This document shows positions 1 through 12,769 of a DNA stretch of 64,000 nucleotides, piece after piece. Both the position numbers and the translations under genes were made by a program. The stretch comes from Euptelea pleiosperma (taxonomy: Eukaryota > Streptophyta > Magnoliopsida > Ranunculales > Eupteleaceae). Position 1 is the first letter of the stretch. Each line of letters begins with the position of its first letter. Location: NCBI GenBank assembly GCA_035048495.1, contig CM068540.1, positions 14,368,829 to 14,432,828 on the forward strand. Reading direction: 5' to 3'. The notes beneath the pieces were generated by a model. That model saw nothing but the letters and a program-made list of their open reading frames with translations. It ran no database searches and had not been told where the DNA came from.

Positions 1-660
1 TTCCCACGATCTCACGTTCTACAAGGCACAGTATTACGAATTCTATAAATATAACCCATCTATACCTTCTCAAAATGCACTTCTATACTTCAAGAGAGAG
101 AAGAAATGGTTTATTTATTAGAGTGTCCATTCGAAAAGCAAGAAGCTTTTTATTCCATACACATCTTGCGAGTTTGTTCCTCTTCTTGATCAAAGCCAAG
201 TGCTTGATCCTTTACTTAACTTAGGTCTTCCACTTAGATATTTGACCTAGTAGCCTGAATGTACTAATGTGACTCAACACCATTGAGCAACCTAGGGTTC
301 AGGGTGTACTGAATCATTCACCTTCGGCAAAGGCTAGAGTGTTGAGAATTAAGATCGGAGTGGCCAATCGACGGCAGGTTTGGGGTATACCACACGTGAA
401 CTCGTAGCATTGATTCAGAGGATGTGGACGCATTGGCAATAGGCCTTGGCTAAGTTTGGAAGCTGTATTTGCAACAGTGCTGCATAGGTAACCTTTGTTT
501 CGTTTAACTTTTCAATTAGTGATACTTTTCGTCTGGACGTGATCCTGTGGTTTTCCTTGGCTAAGGTTTCCACATAAAAGTCTCTTGTCTTGTGTGATTG
601 TTTATTTGTATTCCGCTATTCATATTGATTAGAACAAATGACGAAAAAAAATACCACGGA
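1..660 (+). repeat. Probable copia-type LTR 3' portion (remnant)
   Basis: A TATA-like stretch (ctataaata, about 41-49) is followed by transcribed-leader-like sequence. Near 546-600 the order 'gtggttttcct...ggtttccac' followed by a T-rich tail resembles the R/U5 region of plant Ty1/copia LTRs. No paired LTR, target duplication or coding sequence is visible and the left edge is the window edge. The assignment rests on resemblance only. Confidence 0.3.
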
Positions 661-1177
661 GGTATATTCGATTTGAATCGGTTGTGATAATCCTTTATCA
701 AACAACTAAGGCATGCGATTTTCTCCCCTACCATATACCAATAAAACTGGTTAGGTATATTTAATTTTAAATACCTAATCAACCCCCCTTCTAGGTATTT
801 TTGATTAAAGAGAATGGACCGGTGGTTATTTCAAAGTTGACTGCTTTTTGTGACTAATATAATGATTAATGCATGGCGATGGGCAGCAAGACACAAGAAT
901 GAAGAAAGTAAAAAATGAAACATGATTCATAGTCGCCACATGACTATCCACCCGAGGGAAATTCATCACCCTGTTTCTCCTTTTCCCACACATCCCAGAT
1001 TGCTTCCCACATCACCTACTCCCCAAATTGCCTCTTACAACACTCCACATTTCAAGTTGCCTCCCACAACACCCTACATTTCATATTGCATCGCTTTTTG
1101 ATTGCTTCCTACAACATCGGCACACCGGTGAATTAAGTTCTGAAAATTTCTAGAACTACCAACCTTATCAAATGTAC
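661..1177. other. Unassigned spacer with a short minisatellite
   Basis: No gene is recognised. From about 985 to 1115 a 30-35 bp unit containing 'attgc(c/t)tcccacaac' recurs about four times with drift. The rest is AT-rich and unassigned. Confidence 0.4.
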
Positions 1178-1332
1178 GAGAAAAATTTTGAAGCGGTGAT
1201 CATGTGCCCAATGATCATACGCCACATATACCTAGGGTTTAGGATTTGGTTTTAAAAAACTTTTAAAAAGTAACTGTGGTTATGTGTGGCCTGCAATCAT
1301 TGGCGTATGATCGCCGCCTCAAAATTTTCTCC
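1178..1332. mobile_element. Small foldback MITE
   Basis: The left arm (about 1178-1233, containing attttgaagcggtgatcat) is nearly the reverse complement of the right arm (about 1280-1332, containing gcgtatgatcgccgcctc). The two are separated by an AT-rich loop of about 50 bases. The full-length palindrome fits a miniature inverted-repeat element. No clear target duplication was found, so the superfamily is unknown. Confidence 0.6.
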
Positions 1333-1359
1333 AAATGAACGTGGAGCTAAAGGGGATGG

Positions 1360-4254
1360 TGAAACTAGGGTTTTTCCGTGTCGTCGGATCGAAAACCCTA
1401 ATCTCAACACATTTGTAATTTTATCCGAGATTTACCCTGCAAAATATGCAATTCTTTGTATAGGGACTCGTGTCGGATGTCGATCCGCACTCGAGATTAG
1501 TTCACGCAAATTAAGGACATAAAATGATAGCTTTTTCTCAGAAATTGCTAAAAATAAAAGGATGGAAATGTGAGAATGGTGAGTGACAATGATTTAAAAC
1601 ATTCTCTTCATTTGGAGATTTGTCTCAAGCAACTACTAACATTAATTGAAATGGCTCAAAACATAAAAAAAAATGAAAATAAAATTCTAATTTATTTATC
1701 TAAATTCTCGGTTACAATATGCTGCTCAATCGAAACTTATTCTAAACATGATAATACAAGTTCAAATAAAACTTAAATACGAGAAAACTAGAGAGAGAAA
1801 GAGGTGAGAGAGAGAAAGATGTGAGAATTTTAGAGAGAGAAATATGGATAGAAAGTAGAGAGAGAAAGAGGGTGAAAGAAGAGAATCCAACCTAGAGAGA
1901 GAAAAAGGGGGAGAATTATTGAGAGAGAAAAGAAGAAGAGATCACCTCGACACTTACTTAGGATGAATGGCTGAGATCATCTACAACCTTTGATTGACTC
2001 GATTGATGGCTAATCAACTTGTTCAAGAGATTCATAGTTCATGGAGAGGTAGCAAGCGAACGTTGTTGGTGCATACAGCAAGGTGAGGGCAGCATGGAGG
2101 AATGCATGGCCAAGGAGGGAAGGCCGTGAAGATGGTCCTGCAAAGTGGTTGTAGGCGACGTCGTGGTCGATGTGTGTTCCCTTGAGGAGGAGGATGAGCA
2201 GCAATGTTCCACACCTTGATTGGCCAAGTGAGACGAGAGGTAGGAGGAGAAGTCTCGGCTTGCAATAGTGCTAGCCGAACCTTTGAAATAATGAAGATGG
2301 TGACTGGTGCTCAACTAGGCCATGATTGGATGCTCAGGGTCTTGAAGACGGTGGAGAATGCTTGCCAGAGAAGATGAGAAGGGGTGGAAAGTACAGGCAC
2401 GTGCAAGTGAGGAGGGCTGCAACCGAACCTGCTGCTTCAAGGAGAAATGGTGGTAGGACATGCACCTGTGGTGTGAGGGACTGTGAAGCGTAGATGAGGC
2501 CGAATGGTGGTTGAAACGTGGTGCAGTCCATGCGGTTGTAGCACTGGTGATGGAGGAGTGGCTGCTGGTTTTCTTTGGGAAGAAACCAGCAGGGTGGTGC
2601 GTCTATTTCAGGTTGAGACTGGGGGTTGACGGCAGGTTGTAAAGCTGAAGTGGAGAGACTGGTTCGTGGGTTAGAGTTGCAACGGTGGAGGAGCACGCAG
2701 GAGGCGGCGGCGCTGGCAAGAGTGAAGAAGGCGGTGATGAATGGAGGCAGTAGGTTATCTTCCAATGGTGATGGTGTTGCAGGCAGCCAACCGTGGTGGA
2801 GACGCCTGAAACGGCAAGCGAGGAAGAAGAAGAAGAAGACGAGAAGAAGAAGAGGAAGAAGAGGAAAGAGGAGGAGGAGGAGGAAGAACGGCCGGAGTTG
2901 CTGCCTACAACTCCGGCGAAAGAATGTGGAGAAGAAGGAGAGGAAGACGGTAGTGAAGATGCTGGCGAGGTGCTGCGTTGCTGGAGGAAGGAGCGGTGGA
3001 GCATCAAGAAGTGGCTGGAGGATGATGACCTGGTCTTCAGCGTGGAGAAGAGGAGGAGGTTGTGCTCCACGGACTGGTTCAGTCAGCCGGAGAGATGAAG
3101 AAGAAGATGGTGAAAGTGAAAGAAGAGGAGAAGGAGGAGGGGGATTGAAAGGAGAAGAGATTGGGGGAAGAGAAGAGAAGAATGGAGGGGGATTAGGGTT
3201 CCAACGAACCCTTCTCTTCCCTTTAAAAAGCTTCCCTATTTCCTTTAATGGAAATAGGGTATTTTTCAAAAATAAAAAAATAAGAAATTTTTTTTTTTTT
3301 TTTTTTTAAGTAAAACCCTACTTTTCTTTGGGGAATTTCTCCATTTAGTGGACCCCCCATTTTTTAAAATTTAATTGAAATTATTTTGAAATTCACGGGG
3401 TCCACTAAACGGTCGGACAGCGGGTCGATGATGATGGGCCCGGCTACTGGCCAACAGGATTGATGATGTCCATCGTCTCACAAGATGATGTGACAGACAA
3501 TCTGATGGCGATCGGATGGATGGTGACTTGATTGGGACCCAGATTGGGAGATCGATAGATCTAAAGAGATCCAACAGTCCGATTGAAGATCCAACGGTCA
3601 GAAAGCTAAGGGAGATGAGACAGAGCCAATGGGTAGGAGTTCTGGGGTTAGGTCAGTAGATTCGAGGACCGAGAGATGAAGAGAGAGAGAATAAGGAGAG
3701 ATGAGAGAGAAAATATTAGAAAATGGAGATAAAAGTATTGGCAGAGGGTCTGGAACCCTGGTCTTCACTGTGACCATCCTCACGCTTCTCTAGTAGAGTA
3801 GACTATCATTGCTGACTCATGTGGCTTTAAATGCTTTGGTCCGTCTCTTGGTCATTGGCTCTCCTGCTCTCTTCATTCTTTGGGCCAGCTTTTTGGTCCT
3901 CTTATTCAGCCCATATTTGGCCCATATTTTCTAGTCATAGCATGTGGGCTCTTTAAGCTTTGATAATGGGCTTTCCTGATCGATGTGGGCTCGCAAGTCT
4001 CGAGAATTGTCCCATTGGGGTTTCCTGCGACAGAAGAAGCGCGTAATGAGACTCTATCAGAATGACTTAATGTCTAGACTTCCGAAAATGTGTTTAATGC
4101 ATGCAAATATATCATTTCGTCCAAAAAAGTGTGTTCTACGTAACAAAAGAGACTCTTACGTAGAAAAGTAGATAAATAGAGCATTTTAACGTAGGAGAGT
4201 GTGAAAACACTTAGAAGATAACAGTGGAAAATATGTACTTTTAAGTGAATATCA
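1360..4254 (-). mobile_element. Solo LTR of the window's main LTR-retrotransposon family (minus strand)
   Basis: On the minus strand this begins TGATATTCACTTAAAAGT and ends CCCTAGTTTCA, matching the ends of the LTRs at 4538-6097 and 28490-31219. It is bounded by the identical 5-base duplication gatgg (1355-1359 and 4255-4259), as expected for an LTR that remained after recombination between two LTRs. Its interior holds long purine/pyrimidine-skewed, trinucleotide-rich sequence (about 2600-3200). This creates long accidental reading frames on both strands, none of which resembles a protein. The LTR is 2.9 kb, close to the 2.7-kb copy at 28.5 kb and longer than the 1.56-kb copy at 4.5 kb, so it belongs to the long subfamily. 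Confidence 0.9.
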
Positions 4255-4259
4255 GATGG

Positions 4260-4532
4260 TAAAATAGGGTTTGGTCATCACTGCCATTGGGTTTCAAATT
4301 TTGTTGGCTAGGTCCTTTGACATTGATGAGTTGCATCTTCACTCTTTCCAGTGAGTCTCATAACAAAACCAAAGAACTTTCTTCTTGATCTCAGATCTGG
4401 GTTTCCTTTTTTTTTTCCGCATCTCATCAAATCAATGGAAATAAAACTTGTTTATCTTCAAGTTTTAAGATCTAGGTCTCCTTTGTTTGTAGATGGGTAA
4501 GTTTTATCTTGTTTATGAGTTTTTATTGTTGG
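4260..4532. other. Short host spacer between two LTR insertions
   Basis: About 270 bases of T-rich sequence with no homology to the flanking elements and no coding signal. It resumes after the retrotransposon at 22843. It may be intron or intergenic DNA. Confidence 0.4.
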
Positions 4533-4537
4533 TGGGT

Positions 4538-6097
4538 TGATATTCGCTCAAAAGTGTTTATTTTAAGCCATTACCCTTATAGCGATGTTGCATTCTCTTA
4601 CGTAAAACTTGTCTTTTCGTTGACTTTTCCATATAAGAGTTTCTTCCAATGTGTAGAATGCATTTTTGAGACGAAAATTGACTATTTACATGAAATATAC
4701 ACATTTCGGATAGTCCAGTATCAAGTCATTTTAGTTGAATCTCGGGCGATTCTCGAGGACTGGCGGGCCCACGATCAACCACAGAAAACTTCTATCAAAG
4801 CTTAAAGAGCCAACAGGCTAAGATAAAAAGATAAAAGACATGTACGGGCAAAGTTTGAGGATTGTAGAGCCGGAATAAAGACTAAGAGAGAGAAGAATAG
4901 CTGGAGACCAAAAGAAAGACTTAGGTGTTAAAAGCCACACCAATTGACATCAAAGGATAAGTTTGACTTATTGGTGGAGCAGACGAGAGAGAATAAAGAA
5001 GACCAGGGTTCAAGACCCTCCAATGCTTTTATTTTTGTATTTTTCTCTCACCTCTCTCCTATTTCTCTCTCTATCTATCTATCTTGGCACATGACCCATG
5101 ACCCATGACCCATGCCCATGCCCATGACCCATACCCATGACCCATGACCCATGTTCATGCCCATTTGCAACAACAAGAGAGAATTGGTCTCACTTGGCCG
5201 ATTCTTCTTTCCCCCATCTCTCTCTATCCTAATCACTCTCTCTCATCTAACTAACCCATTCCCAACCATTGGATCTAGAGAGATCCAACGGTCATCATTT
5301 TTACAACAAGCAAAAGAAAAAAAAAGTCTATAAGAGATCTACGATCTCTCCTTCTTGGGTTGGTTCCCTCCTCCTTCTCTTCCTCTCTTTCTTCTTTCTT
5401 TCTCTTCTTCTTCACCCTTCTTCTCCGGCGAGCTCACCATTAACGCCTCCACCTCGAGGTACAAAGCATCAAATAGCAACGTCTCCTTGCTGCCCATTCC
5501 ATCCGCCACAATCAAAGGCTACAATCCTCAATCCTATTGAGTTCGATCCAATCGGAGTTGCACCATCTACTTATTCAATGGTAAGCTTCTCTTTAATTCA
5601 TCTCTCTAACCTTCCTACCTTCTTTCTCTTTCTTCTTTCCCTCTCTACCTTTACATGCTTTCTAGGGTAATATTTTAATGGCTTTCTAGATTAATTTGGT
5701 TTAATGTTATTTCTGTTGTAAAGTATTTGAACAAGCATTGTAAGTATTTATTTTTAGTTTAATGAACAAGTTTTAAATTCAAGTGTAAGTTGTTTTCATT
5801 TATTGTGTTTTTCATTCTCATTTTTTTTATATTTTTTCATTCTAATAGTTTTAACAACAATCTCAAGCATATTTTAAATCAACCTCCACCATTCTCACCC
5901 TTCTATTTATTCTGAGCATTTTCTGATTATTCTTGTTTCTTATTGTGCTAACTAATCTCGAGTGCGGATGATATCCAACACGAGCCACTGTGCAAGTCTG
6001 TTTATTTGCAGATTAAGTGAACCAATTCGAAGAAATTATAAATATTGTTGAACTTTAGGATTTCCGTAACCAACGACGCGGAAAAACCCTACTTTCA
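4538..6097 (+). repeat. 5' LTR of the retrotransposon
   Basis: It starts TGATATTCGCTCAAAAGTG and ends CCCTACTTTCA. It aligns through its whole length with the split 3' LTR (12770-22837) and more loosely with the solo LTRs at 1.4 and 28.5 kb. Around 5085-5165 it carries a cccatgaccc(at)-type minisatellite that is longer in the 3' LTR. Confidence 0.9.
5085..5165 (+). repeat. Minisatellite in LTR (cccatgac unit)
   Basis: About ten tandem variants of a 6-7 base unit (cccatg / acccat). The matching array in the 3' LTR (about 13352-13486) is roughly 50 bases longer, showing expansion or contraction after insertion. Confidence 0.85.
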
Positions 6098-6099
6098 AA

Positions 6100-6113
6100 T
6101 GGCGCCGTTGCCG
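6100..6113 (+). other. Primer binding site, tRNA-Asp type
   Basis: tggcgccgttgccg lies two bases after the LTR. It matches the first 14 bases of the usual tRNA-Asp-complementary site; the following bases depart from the expected ggga. Confidence 0.8.
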
Positions 6114-8439
6114 CTCGGTTGATGGGATTGCAAAAGATGAACAGGAATTCAGAAAGCTGCTGAATCTTAAAGATCCGATCCACATCGAAAACTTTTCATT
6201 TTATTTTCCACATTATTCACTTATTATTTTAATGCCTCGGACGGCCTAGAGCAAAGTTGTAATAACTTAGAGATTCATTTTTTCATTTTAGAATAACTAC
6301 TAGATAATTAATTAATTAAAAAATATAAAAAAATATTAGGGTTAGATTTCAATTCTGCTATTTCTAGTTAAATCACCATTGGTTATTTGATTCATTTCGG
6401 AAGGTTTTCAACTCCGGGTAATTCAAAAGTATATATTTCTGAACCCTAATTCGAGAATAGCTAAAGTTGAATTTCAAACCCTAATTGGAACTAATTCACA
6501 ATACTTGCCCTAAATCATTGTGTGTTTCTTGAAACCCCAAAAGCGGTATACCTTCCAATTCCATACCATAGACCATTGTGGACTAAAGTGATTGCGGATT
6601 GCGTTTACCAAGTGAGTAAGGAGCGAAAGCTCAAAGAGGTAGAGTCGGGCCCAAGCCCATTTGGATACCCCTCCCTATCTCATGGAAGAGACCCCGTGCG
6701 TAGTCAACGGGTAGGTAAGTTTCTACACCTCGCCTTGAGTGCGATCGTGATCATTGTGCAAACACTGTGCCGATTGTTTATTTGCTTTTTCAACGCTTAT
6801 CGGAATTGCTTGGTTTGGCCATAATAAAATACATAAAGAGCAAACCCTGCTTTAACTTGAAACTAGTGGGATTTCATAACTCACCTCGTCATTCCAGCTT
6901 TTGTGCAACCACAGCCAAAAATTAAAATCAATCAAGAAATAAAACCCAATTAGATCGGTGTTCGAGGAAAACTCCACATAAAGCGGCCCCTTCAAAGATC
7001 AAGTCGATTAAGTCCATGAGTGCGGGTCCCTGTTATCTAACACACCCATAGGTCCCTGCTACTCAAGTATACCGAGCTCCTAAATGGCCTCCTTGATTGT
7101 CTATCGAATTAGCTTAGTGTCAGATTAGGAACACGAACCAACCCTAGCTCCTCTTCTGGGAAACTCATCTTCATGTTTGACAAATCTAGTTAGTCTGGGG
7201 CATACTTAAGTCAACCGATGTACAGCATGTCTGTCTAGGCTTCGGATTATCTTGCAGTCAACTTGAGTTAGTACTAGCGGATTTGCTTTGAAGAGTGTAT
7301 CCTGGTGAGAACCCACAGAGTGAAAAGTTGGTCTGGCGGGCAATTGAAGATAAACCAGTGGTCTTGAAATACCCTCAACTTTTTCAAAGGTATTTTTGAC
7401 TTTTTATAAGATTTAACCAAGGTTGACTTGTTTACTTGACCTTATAGATGATTAATTGAAACCCTAATAAACTCTTATACCTAATTGGTTTAGGACACTA
7501 GAGTCATCTAGGCCGTATAGCTTATTTTTAACTTTTATCTTATTTAGAGCATTTTGAATATTTGCTTATTTATTGCATTGTGTTGATCATTGTGTGTGTT
7601 TGAACCATTATTCATATTCTAGTTAAACCCTAGGAGAGGTCCACCAAGTTAGGGAACCTAACTCTAAGTGTAGAATAAGTTTTAGACCATTTGGTAAGGT
7701 AGGTGCCCAAACCCTAATTGGGGTGTGCTCTAACTGAGAGATGTATGTGGTGTGACTTTATTATTAAGCTACATAGGTTATATTATATTAATAATTATGT
7801 ACCTAGTATTTTGTAATATTATTTTATGTTTTAGAGACTTTTTGGGCTTATAAATAATCTTAAGTGAGGCCTAATTGATACGTATGGGCCTTGGGCCCAT
7901 TTTTAAATCATAATTAGCCTAAAATATAAGTTTTAGAGGGTTGAAAAAGCCATCCCTTTGATAGTTACGAATTTTAACAAAATGGAAACCATAATCCTTC
8001 CCTAAACCTATTTATGAAAACCCTAAAGCTTTAGAAGCTTTCACAAACCCAACTCTATTGAAGAATAGAGAAAGCTCTATTAAACCTTCATCTAGGCACC
8101 GATCGCACTCGAGCAAGAAGGGAAAATTGACGGGGACTCCGATTAGAAGAACATAATCCGAGGAGAGGACGATCCGGTGACTTTCAAATTTAAAGAAACT
8201 TTTGATTTTCATTAAAGTTCAAGAAACCTTGAGGTAAGTGTGTTTGATCCATTCTATAATGGTTTTTCTTTAAGATTTTATTTCTCTTTCATTAAATAAT
8301 GGTTGATACTCATTATAAATTAATTTCAATAATATTTACTTTATTCTTATTGGGTTGATCTTTATTTTGGGCCACCATGATTGGTTTGGCCATGGTTTTT
8401 TTTACACTTATAACGGATGACTATGTTCTTTATCATTTT

Positions 8440-9150
8440 AGTTATATTTTTATGATTTGAATATTTTTATAATTATTTTTTCTAGATACCTCTATGAATC
8501 TATTTTCCAAAACCGTTTAGTTCGTATTTTTCTGATTTATATTTATTTAATTATAATTTTTCTAAGGTGTTAGACTTTACAAAATAACCCAGAATTTTAA
8601 ATTTTACACGGTCCAATTTACTTGGGATTTCAATTTATATTTTTAATCTAAATATTTTTCTAATTATTTTTTATAGATACCTCTATGAATCTAGTTTCTA
8701 GAACCTTTGAGTTTATATTTTTCTGATTTGTATTAATTAAGTTATGATTTTTCTAAGTTGTTGGACTTTAACAAAAAATACAGAATTTCAGATTTTACAT
8801 GGTCCAATTCACTTGAGATTTTGATCTATAGTTTTAATCTAAATATTTTTCTAATTATTTTTTATAGATACCTCTATCAATCTATTTTCTAGAACCTTTG
8901 AGTTTGTATTTTTCTGATTTGTATTAATTAAGTTATGATTTTTCAAATATGCTGGACTTTTCTATAAAACCCAGAATTTCAGATTTTGTCCGGCCCAATT
9001 TATTAAGGGTTTCGACCTATATTTTGAATCTGAATATTTTTCTATTTATTTTTCCAAAACCTTTGTGAATTTAGTTTTTAAATCCATTGAGTTTGTATTT
9101 TTCTAATTTATATTTATTTAGTTATGATTTTTACAAGAACTATATTTTCT
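8440..9150 (+). repeat. About 191-bp tandem repeat, roughly four units
   Basis: The marker 'taattattttttatagatacctctat' recurs near 8470, 8661 and 8852, with a degenerate fourth near 9041, giving a period of 191, 191 and about 189. Units are AT-rich and decay to the right. They lie inside the putative long LTR downstream of its leader. Confidence 0.85.
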
Positions 9151-9308
9151 GTGAACTACTTATTTCTTGAATTTTGGACAATTAATGGCTTTGGGAACCC
9201 TTAGTGGTTCGATCATGACTTATTAACTATTAAGGGATTTAGCCCTTGTTATTTGACTAAACCCTAGATGGTTTGACCTATACTTGTATGCATGGGGATC
9301 TCACCCAT

Positions 9309-9401
9309 GTGTCTTGGATCCTTCATAGGGTTCGGCCAAGTGTCTTGAATCCCTCTTTAGGGTTTGACCTTGTGTCATGGATCCCTCATAGGGTTCGGCC
9401 A
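9309..9401 (+). repeat. Three-unit minisatellite, 31-32 bp
   Basis: Units starting gtgtc(t/a)tg(g/a)atcc at 9309, 9340 and 9372 each end in agggtt(c/t)g(g/a)cc. Confidence 0.75.
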
Positions 9402-12400
9402 TGGTGTGTTAGATTGCCTTGTGATTTTCACTTATATTGTTCATCCGTGTTGATCGTGACCTTCGGTGTTTATTTCATGTTATTTATGTTTAACTCTAAT
9501 TCGTTCCCATGTTATCACTTTTAATGATCATGTATTTATTTTATATTCTTATTTCAATGTTAAATACATGTGTGCTTATGCCATGTAACCCTAGTACCAT
9601 CTTGTTGTCATATCATGATCATCACGTCATTTCATATAAGGGGTGCATAAGGGAACGGGGTTGAAGTATATTATATACGTTTATATTGGTTTTATCAATT
9701 AATCAGGGTTCGGTACCCTAGGGTGAAAGGCCCCAGACGTTATTATATCCTGCAGATGGGTCGATGAGACCGTTCCCAGTGCGAGAAGGAGATGGAGACC
9801 CTATGTGGTTATGGGTACTAGTTGCATTTGCATTCCGTACTCACTTACATTCACCCTCATATTCATGTCATCCTTATTAAATGTTTGAGATGCATACCTT
9901 GGTTAAAACTTGTATAGTATGATATCATACCATGCACACTGTTGTATTACTGGGCCTCGGCTCACGGTGCTACACCGATACCATTTTCAGATTTTGAGGA
10001 GCTTGGTACGTGAGATGATTTTGAGGCGAAAGACTCCAGTGCATTCGAGGAGATCGACGAGGATTTGGAAGTCGATCCCACACTTTAGAAGACTTTATTT
10101 TGATTATTTTAAAACATTATTCGTTTATTTACAAGGGCATGTAAGCCTTTGATTGAGAGCATGTTCTCACCTCCTTCTCTTCACATTTAGTTGATTGATT
10201 GAATTATTTGAATTATTTATTTTCTACATCTAGATTTTTTTTTTTTATTTAGTGGATTTTCGAATGAACCTTAGTAGTCTAATTGACCTAATTGGACTAC
10301 TAGGGGACATTCATGGATCACCTCTGGGTTTGGGTACGGGTCGATCTATGGATTTTTGGGTCGTATCTGGGTATCCGAATTCGGGGCGTGACAAGTCCGC
10401 CCACTGTCATAATCTACATTATCCCTACACTAACAAGATAATTCATAATACTATTCAGGACTCTCTAGAGAAAAAATTATCCCAGTGTCAAGAACACTTT
10501 GAGTCTGACTTCATCTCGGAGTCAAAAAATTTTGGTATTACGTACTGATTTGCAAGAGTCTGCTCCATTCAGATACATTCCCGCTAAACTCAATGAGTTT
10601 ATGGCTCTGCTAACTATGGTCAGAGAACCTACTACTACTCTCCTCTCAGTTTTACTAAGAAACTTCGATCCCTCCCCACTGAACTACATGTTTTTGCTGG
10701 GCTGCTCAGAGCACTTACTGTCCTTCTCTCAGTCTACACTGAGAGAGACCTGTTCTACACAGGTATACCTAGACAAGGTATAGGATAACAGTCTCTATTC
10801 CACCTTAGAAGACTGCAGATTCACTTAGTCTCCATGAGTTTTAACCTGGTTGGGGGTACTTGATATGCCCCTGTCATGTCTGGCTGAAGACGTAAAACTT
10901 AGCGCTTTCGGAAAGGCAATTCTGGTATACCTAGAGTACATGAGTCTCATGCATTTGTTATTACTGTGATATCTCTGGACAAGCAGGTACATTCATTCTT
11001 CCGATCATCAGGTACCACACAATGTTGAGTTTATTCTGACTTCGTAATATCCTCCCTAAACCTTTGCATCATCATTACCGATTTTTCATCATTTTATGTC
11101 CCGCATTTGAGCACCGAGGATGGTGCTATATTTTGGTTGGCGGTGAGTTTTTACCAAAACTCATGTTTTCATTTTGAAAAATATAAAAAAAATAAAAAAT
11201 AAAAAATAAAAAAGAGAGAAACCTTATGTTTTTGGGTGTGATTTCATGAGATTTTCGAAAATACCCTGACTTGATTAGTACAAACTTTCCAGAAAGTCTA
11301 TTTATTAAAAAGGATGTTTGTTTTGAAAAATCACTTATTAGTTCTTCATTCAATTTGAAAGCAAACATTACTATAGTGGATTGAAAAATCTTTGAAAACT
11401 CAGATTCAGCAAAAATGTTCACATATCAACGTCAGAATTATCCAAAGCTTAGATTATCCAGAGATCAAAGAAGAACAATTGTGGAGACTTAACCCAGTGA
11501 GCTTTTGAGCTTTTCATTATTTCTGAGGGGTATAAAATTATTCTGAGTCACAAGATGACTCATAATTCTTCTAGTCCCCAAATTTTTCATTGAGTGATCT
11601 CATTAACCTTTGCTCTGGTCATGGAACTCAGAACGACATTAAATTCGGATTATTACATAAAGAACATTCTCTATATCCATTCGAGACATCAAAGATAAAA
11701 GTACAAATCCTAAAAAATGATATAGGCCATATTTCTAACCAATCAGACTTTTTAGCTTCCCTCACATCTATACCGTTAGAAACTATTTTTGAGCCTGTTG
11801 ATGAAAACCTTTTCTTGTTAATCCATCAACCAAAAATCCAATGCTAAAAAAGAGTTCAAATATGATAACCTACTTCTAAGAGGGATCAAAGAGTATTTGG
11901 TATGATTACACCATGAAAAGATAAAAACCAAGAAAGGAAAAAAAAATAAAACAAAACAAATGGTTCGAACGAAAAAGAAACATGATCAGAAAGAAAGAAG
12001 GAAAGAAAAAGAATCTGAAAAAGGTTGAAGAATTTCCAAAAAGACAAAAATTGGAAAAAGAAAAAAAGAAAAGTCAAGAAAATATTACCCTTGGAAAAAG
12101 TTACAAAGAATAGTGAGATACCCTCTCAGAATTTTTGAATTCCAGAATATCCTTCTTTTCTGAACCTATCCTAAACCTCAATAATAACCTATGCGAGTCC
12201 TATTTGATTCTAGATTTGTACCATCATCAAGAGTGGAGAATGAAGAAAAGAGAAACTAAAGAGTTTGATCTGACGTTCTTAAGTGATATGACATTCCAAT
12301 CATGAGATCTTCTTAAAATCTTTTTATACCTTCCATTCAAGAACTATATATGTGAGACGTTCGCCAGTTTCTATATTCATCTCCTCACATATAGTTTGAG

Positions 12401-12758
12401 AGAAAAACATAAAACCATTTATGTGTAATTCACTTCTGAGTGGTATACAAGTGAGGATTGAGGTTGAGGCATATAGTCTCTAAGGAGATCCAGATATCTC
12501 GACTGCCAGATGAAGATGATGTTGAATACACACATACACACACTGAGTCTGAGTAATCTTTTGTTTGAATGTCCATTTGTAGAAGTGTTGCATTTTGCTG
12601 ATTAGTTATAATTTGTGAATAATTTCTTGCATCCTTGAAATAATCGGACAAAATGGAGTTTTTCTGAGTAATGCAAATAAGTTTTCTAGCATGATATGCC
12701 TAGCCCCTTTTTTCGCTCACTTATTTCGCAATAATTGCCAAGGATAGGCAATATGCTA

Positions 12759-12769
12759 GTTGGGGGTTG
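12759..12769 (+). other. Polypurine tract before the 3' LTR
   Basis: gttgggggttg directly precedes the TG of the 3' LTR at 12770, the expected place for plus-strand priming. Confidence 0.7.

Larger units (their letters stand above)
7017..10391 (+). repeat. Possible nested solo LTR, chromovirus (Del/Tekay) style
   Basis: The right end reads ggggcgtgaca, a typical terminus of long gypsy LTRs. Internally there is 'gggcctcggctcacggtgct', a TATA-like 'cctatttatgaaaaccc' near 8010, and a splice-donor-like 'gaggtaagtg' near 8231. The hexamer aagtcc precedes 7017 and follows the right end, which could be a target duplication, but the left end does not start with a clean TG. The left boundary is therefore uncertain. 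Confidence 0.35.
6114..12757 (+). other. Internal region of the retrotransposon, without recognisable coding sequence
   Basis: Only short, unconvincing reading frames occur. The part after about 11050 (purine-rich, with 'gagcaccgaggatggtgc' before a 'ttggcggtgag' stretch) resembles the non-coding spacer between pol and the 3' LTR in Tat/Athila elements. The middle (about 7000-10391) looks like a foreign long LTR, listed separately. Confidence 0.5.

Noticed and set aside
2334..3309. Long open frames on both strands (over 300 codons minus, over 220 plus)
   Set aside because: They are Ser/Pro/Leu- or Arg/Glu/Lys-rich low-complexity frames from trinucleotide-skewed DNA inside a solo LTR, and are not conserved in frame in the 28.5-kb copy.
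8440..9410. CRISPR-like array
   Set aside because: Units are contiguous tandem repeats without unique spacers, in a plant genome.
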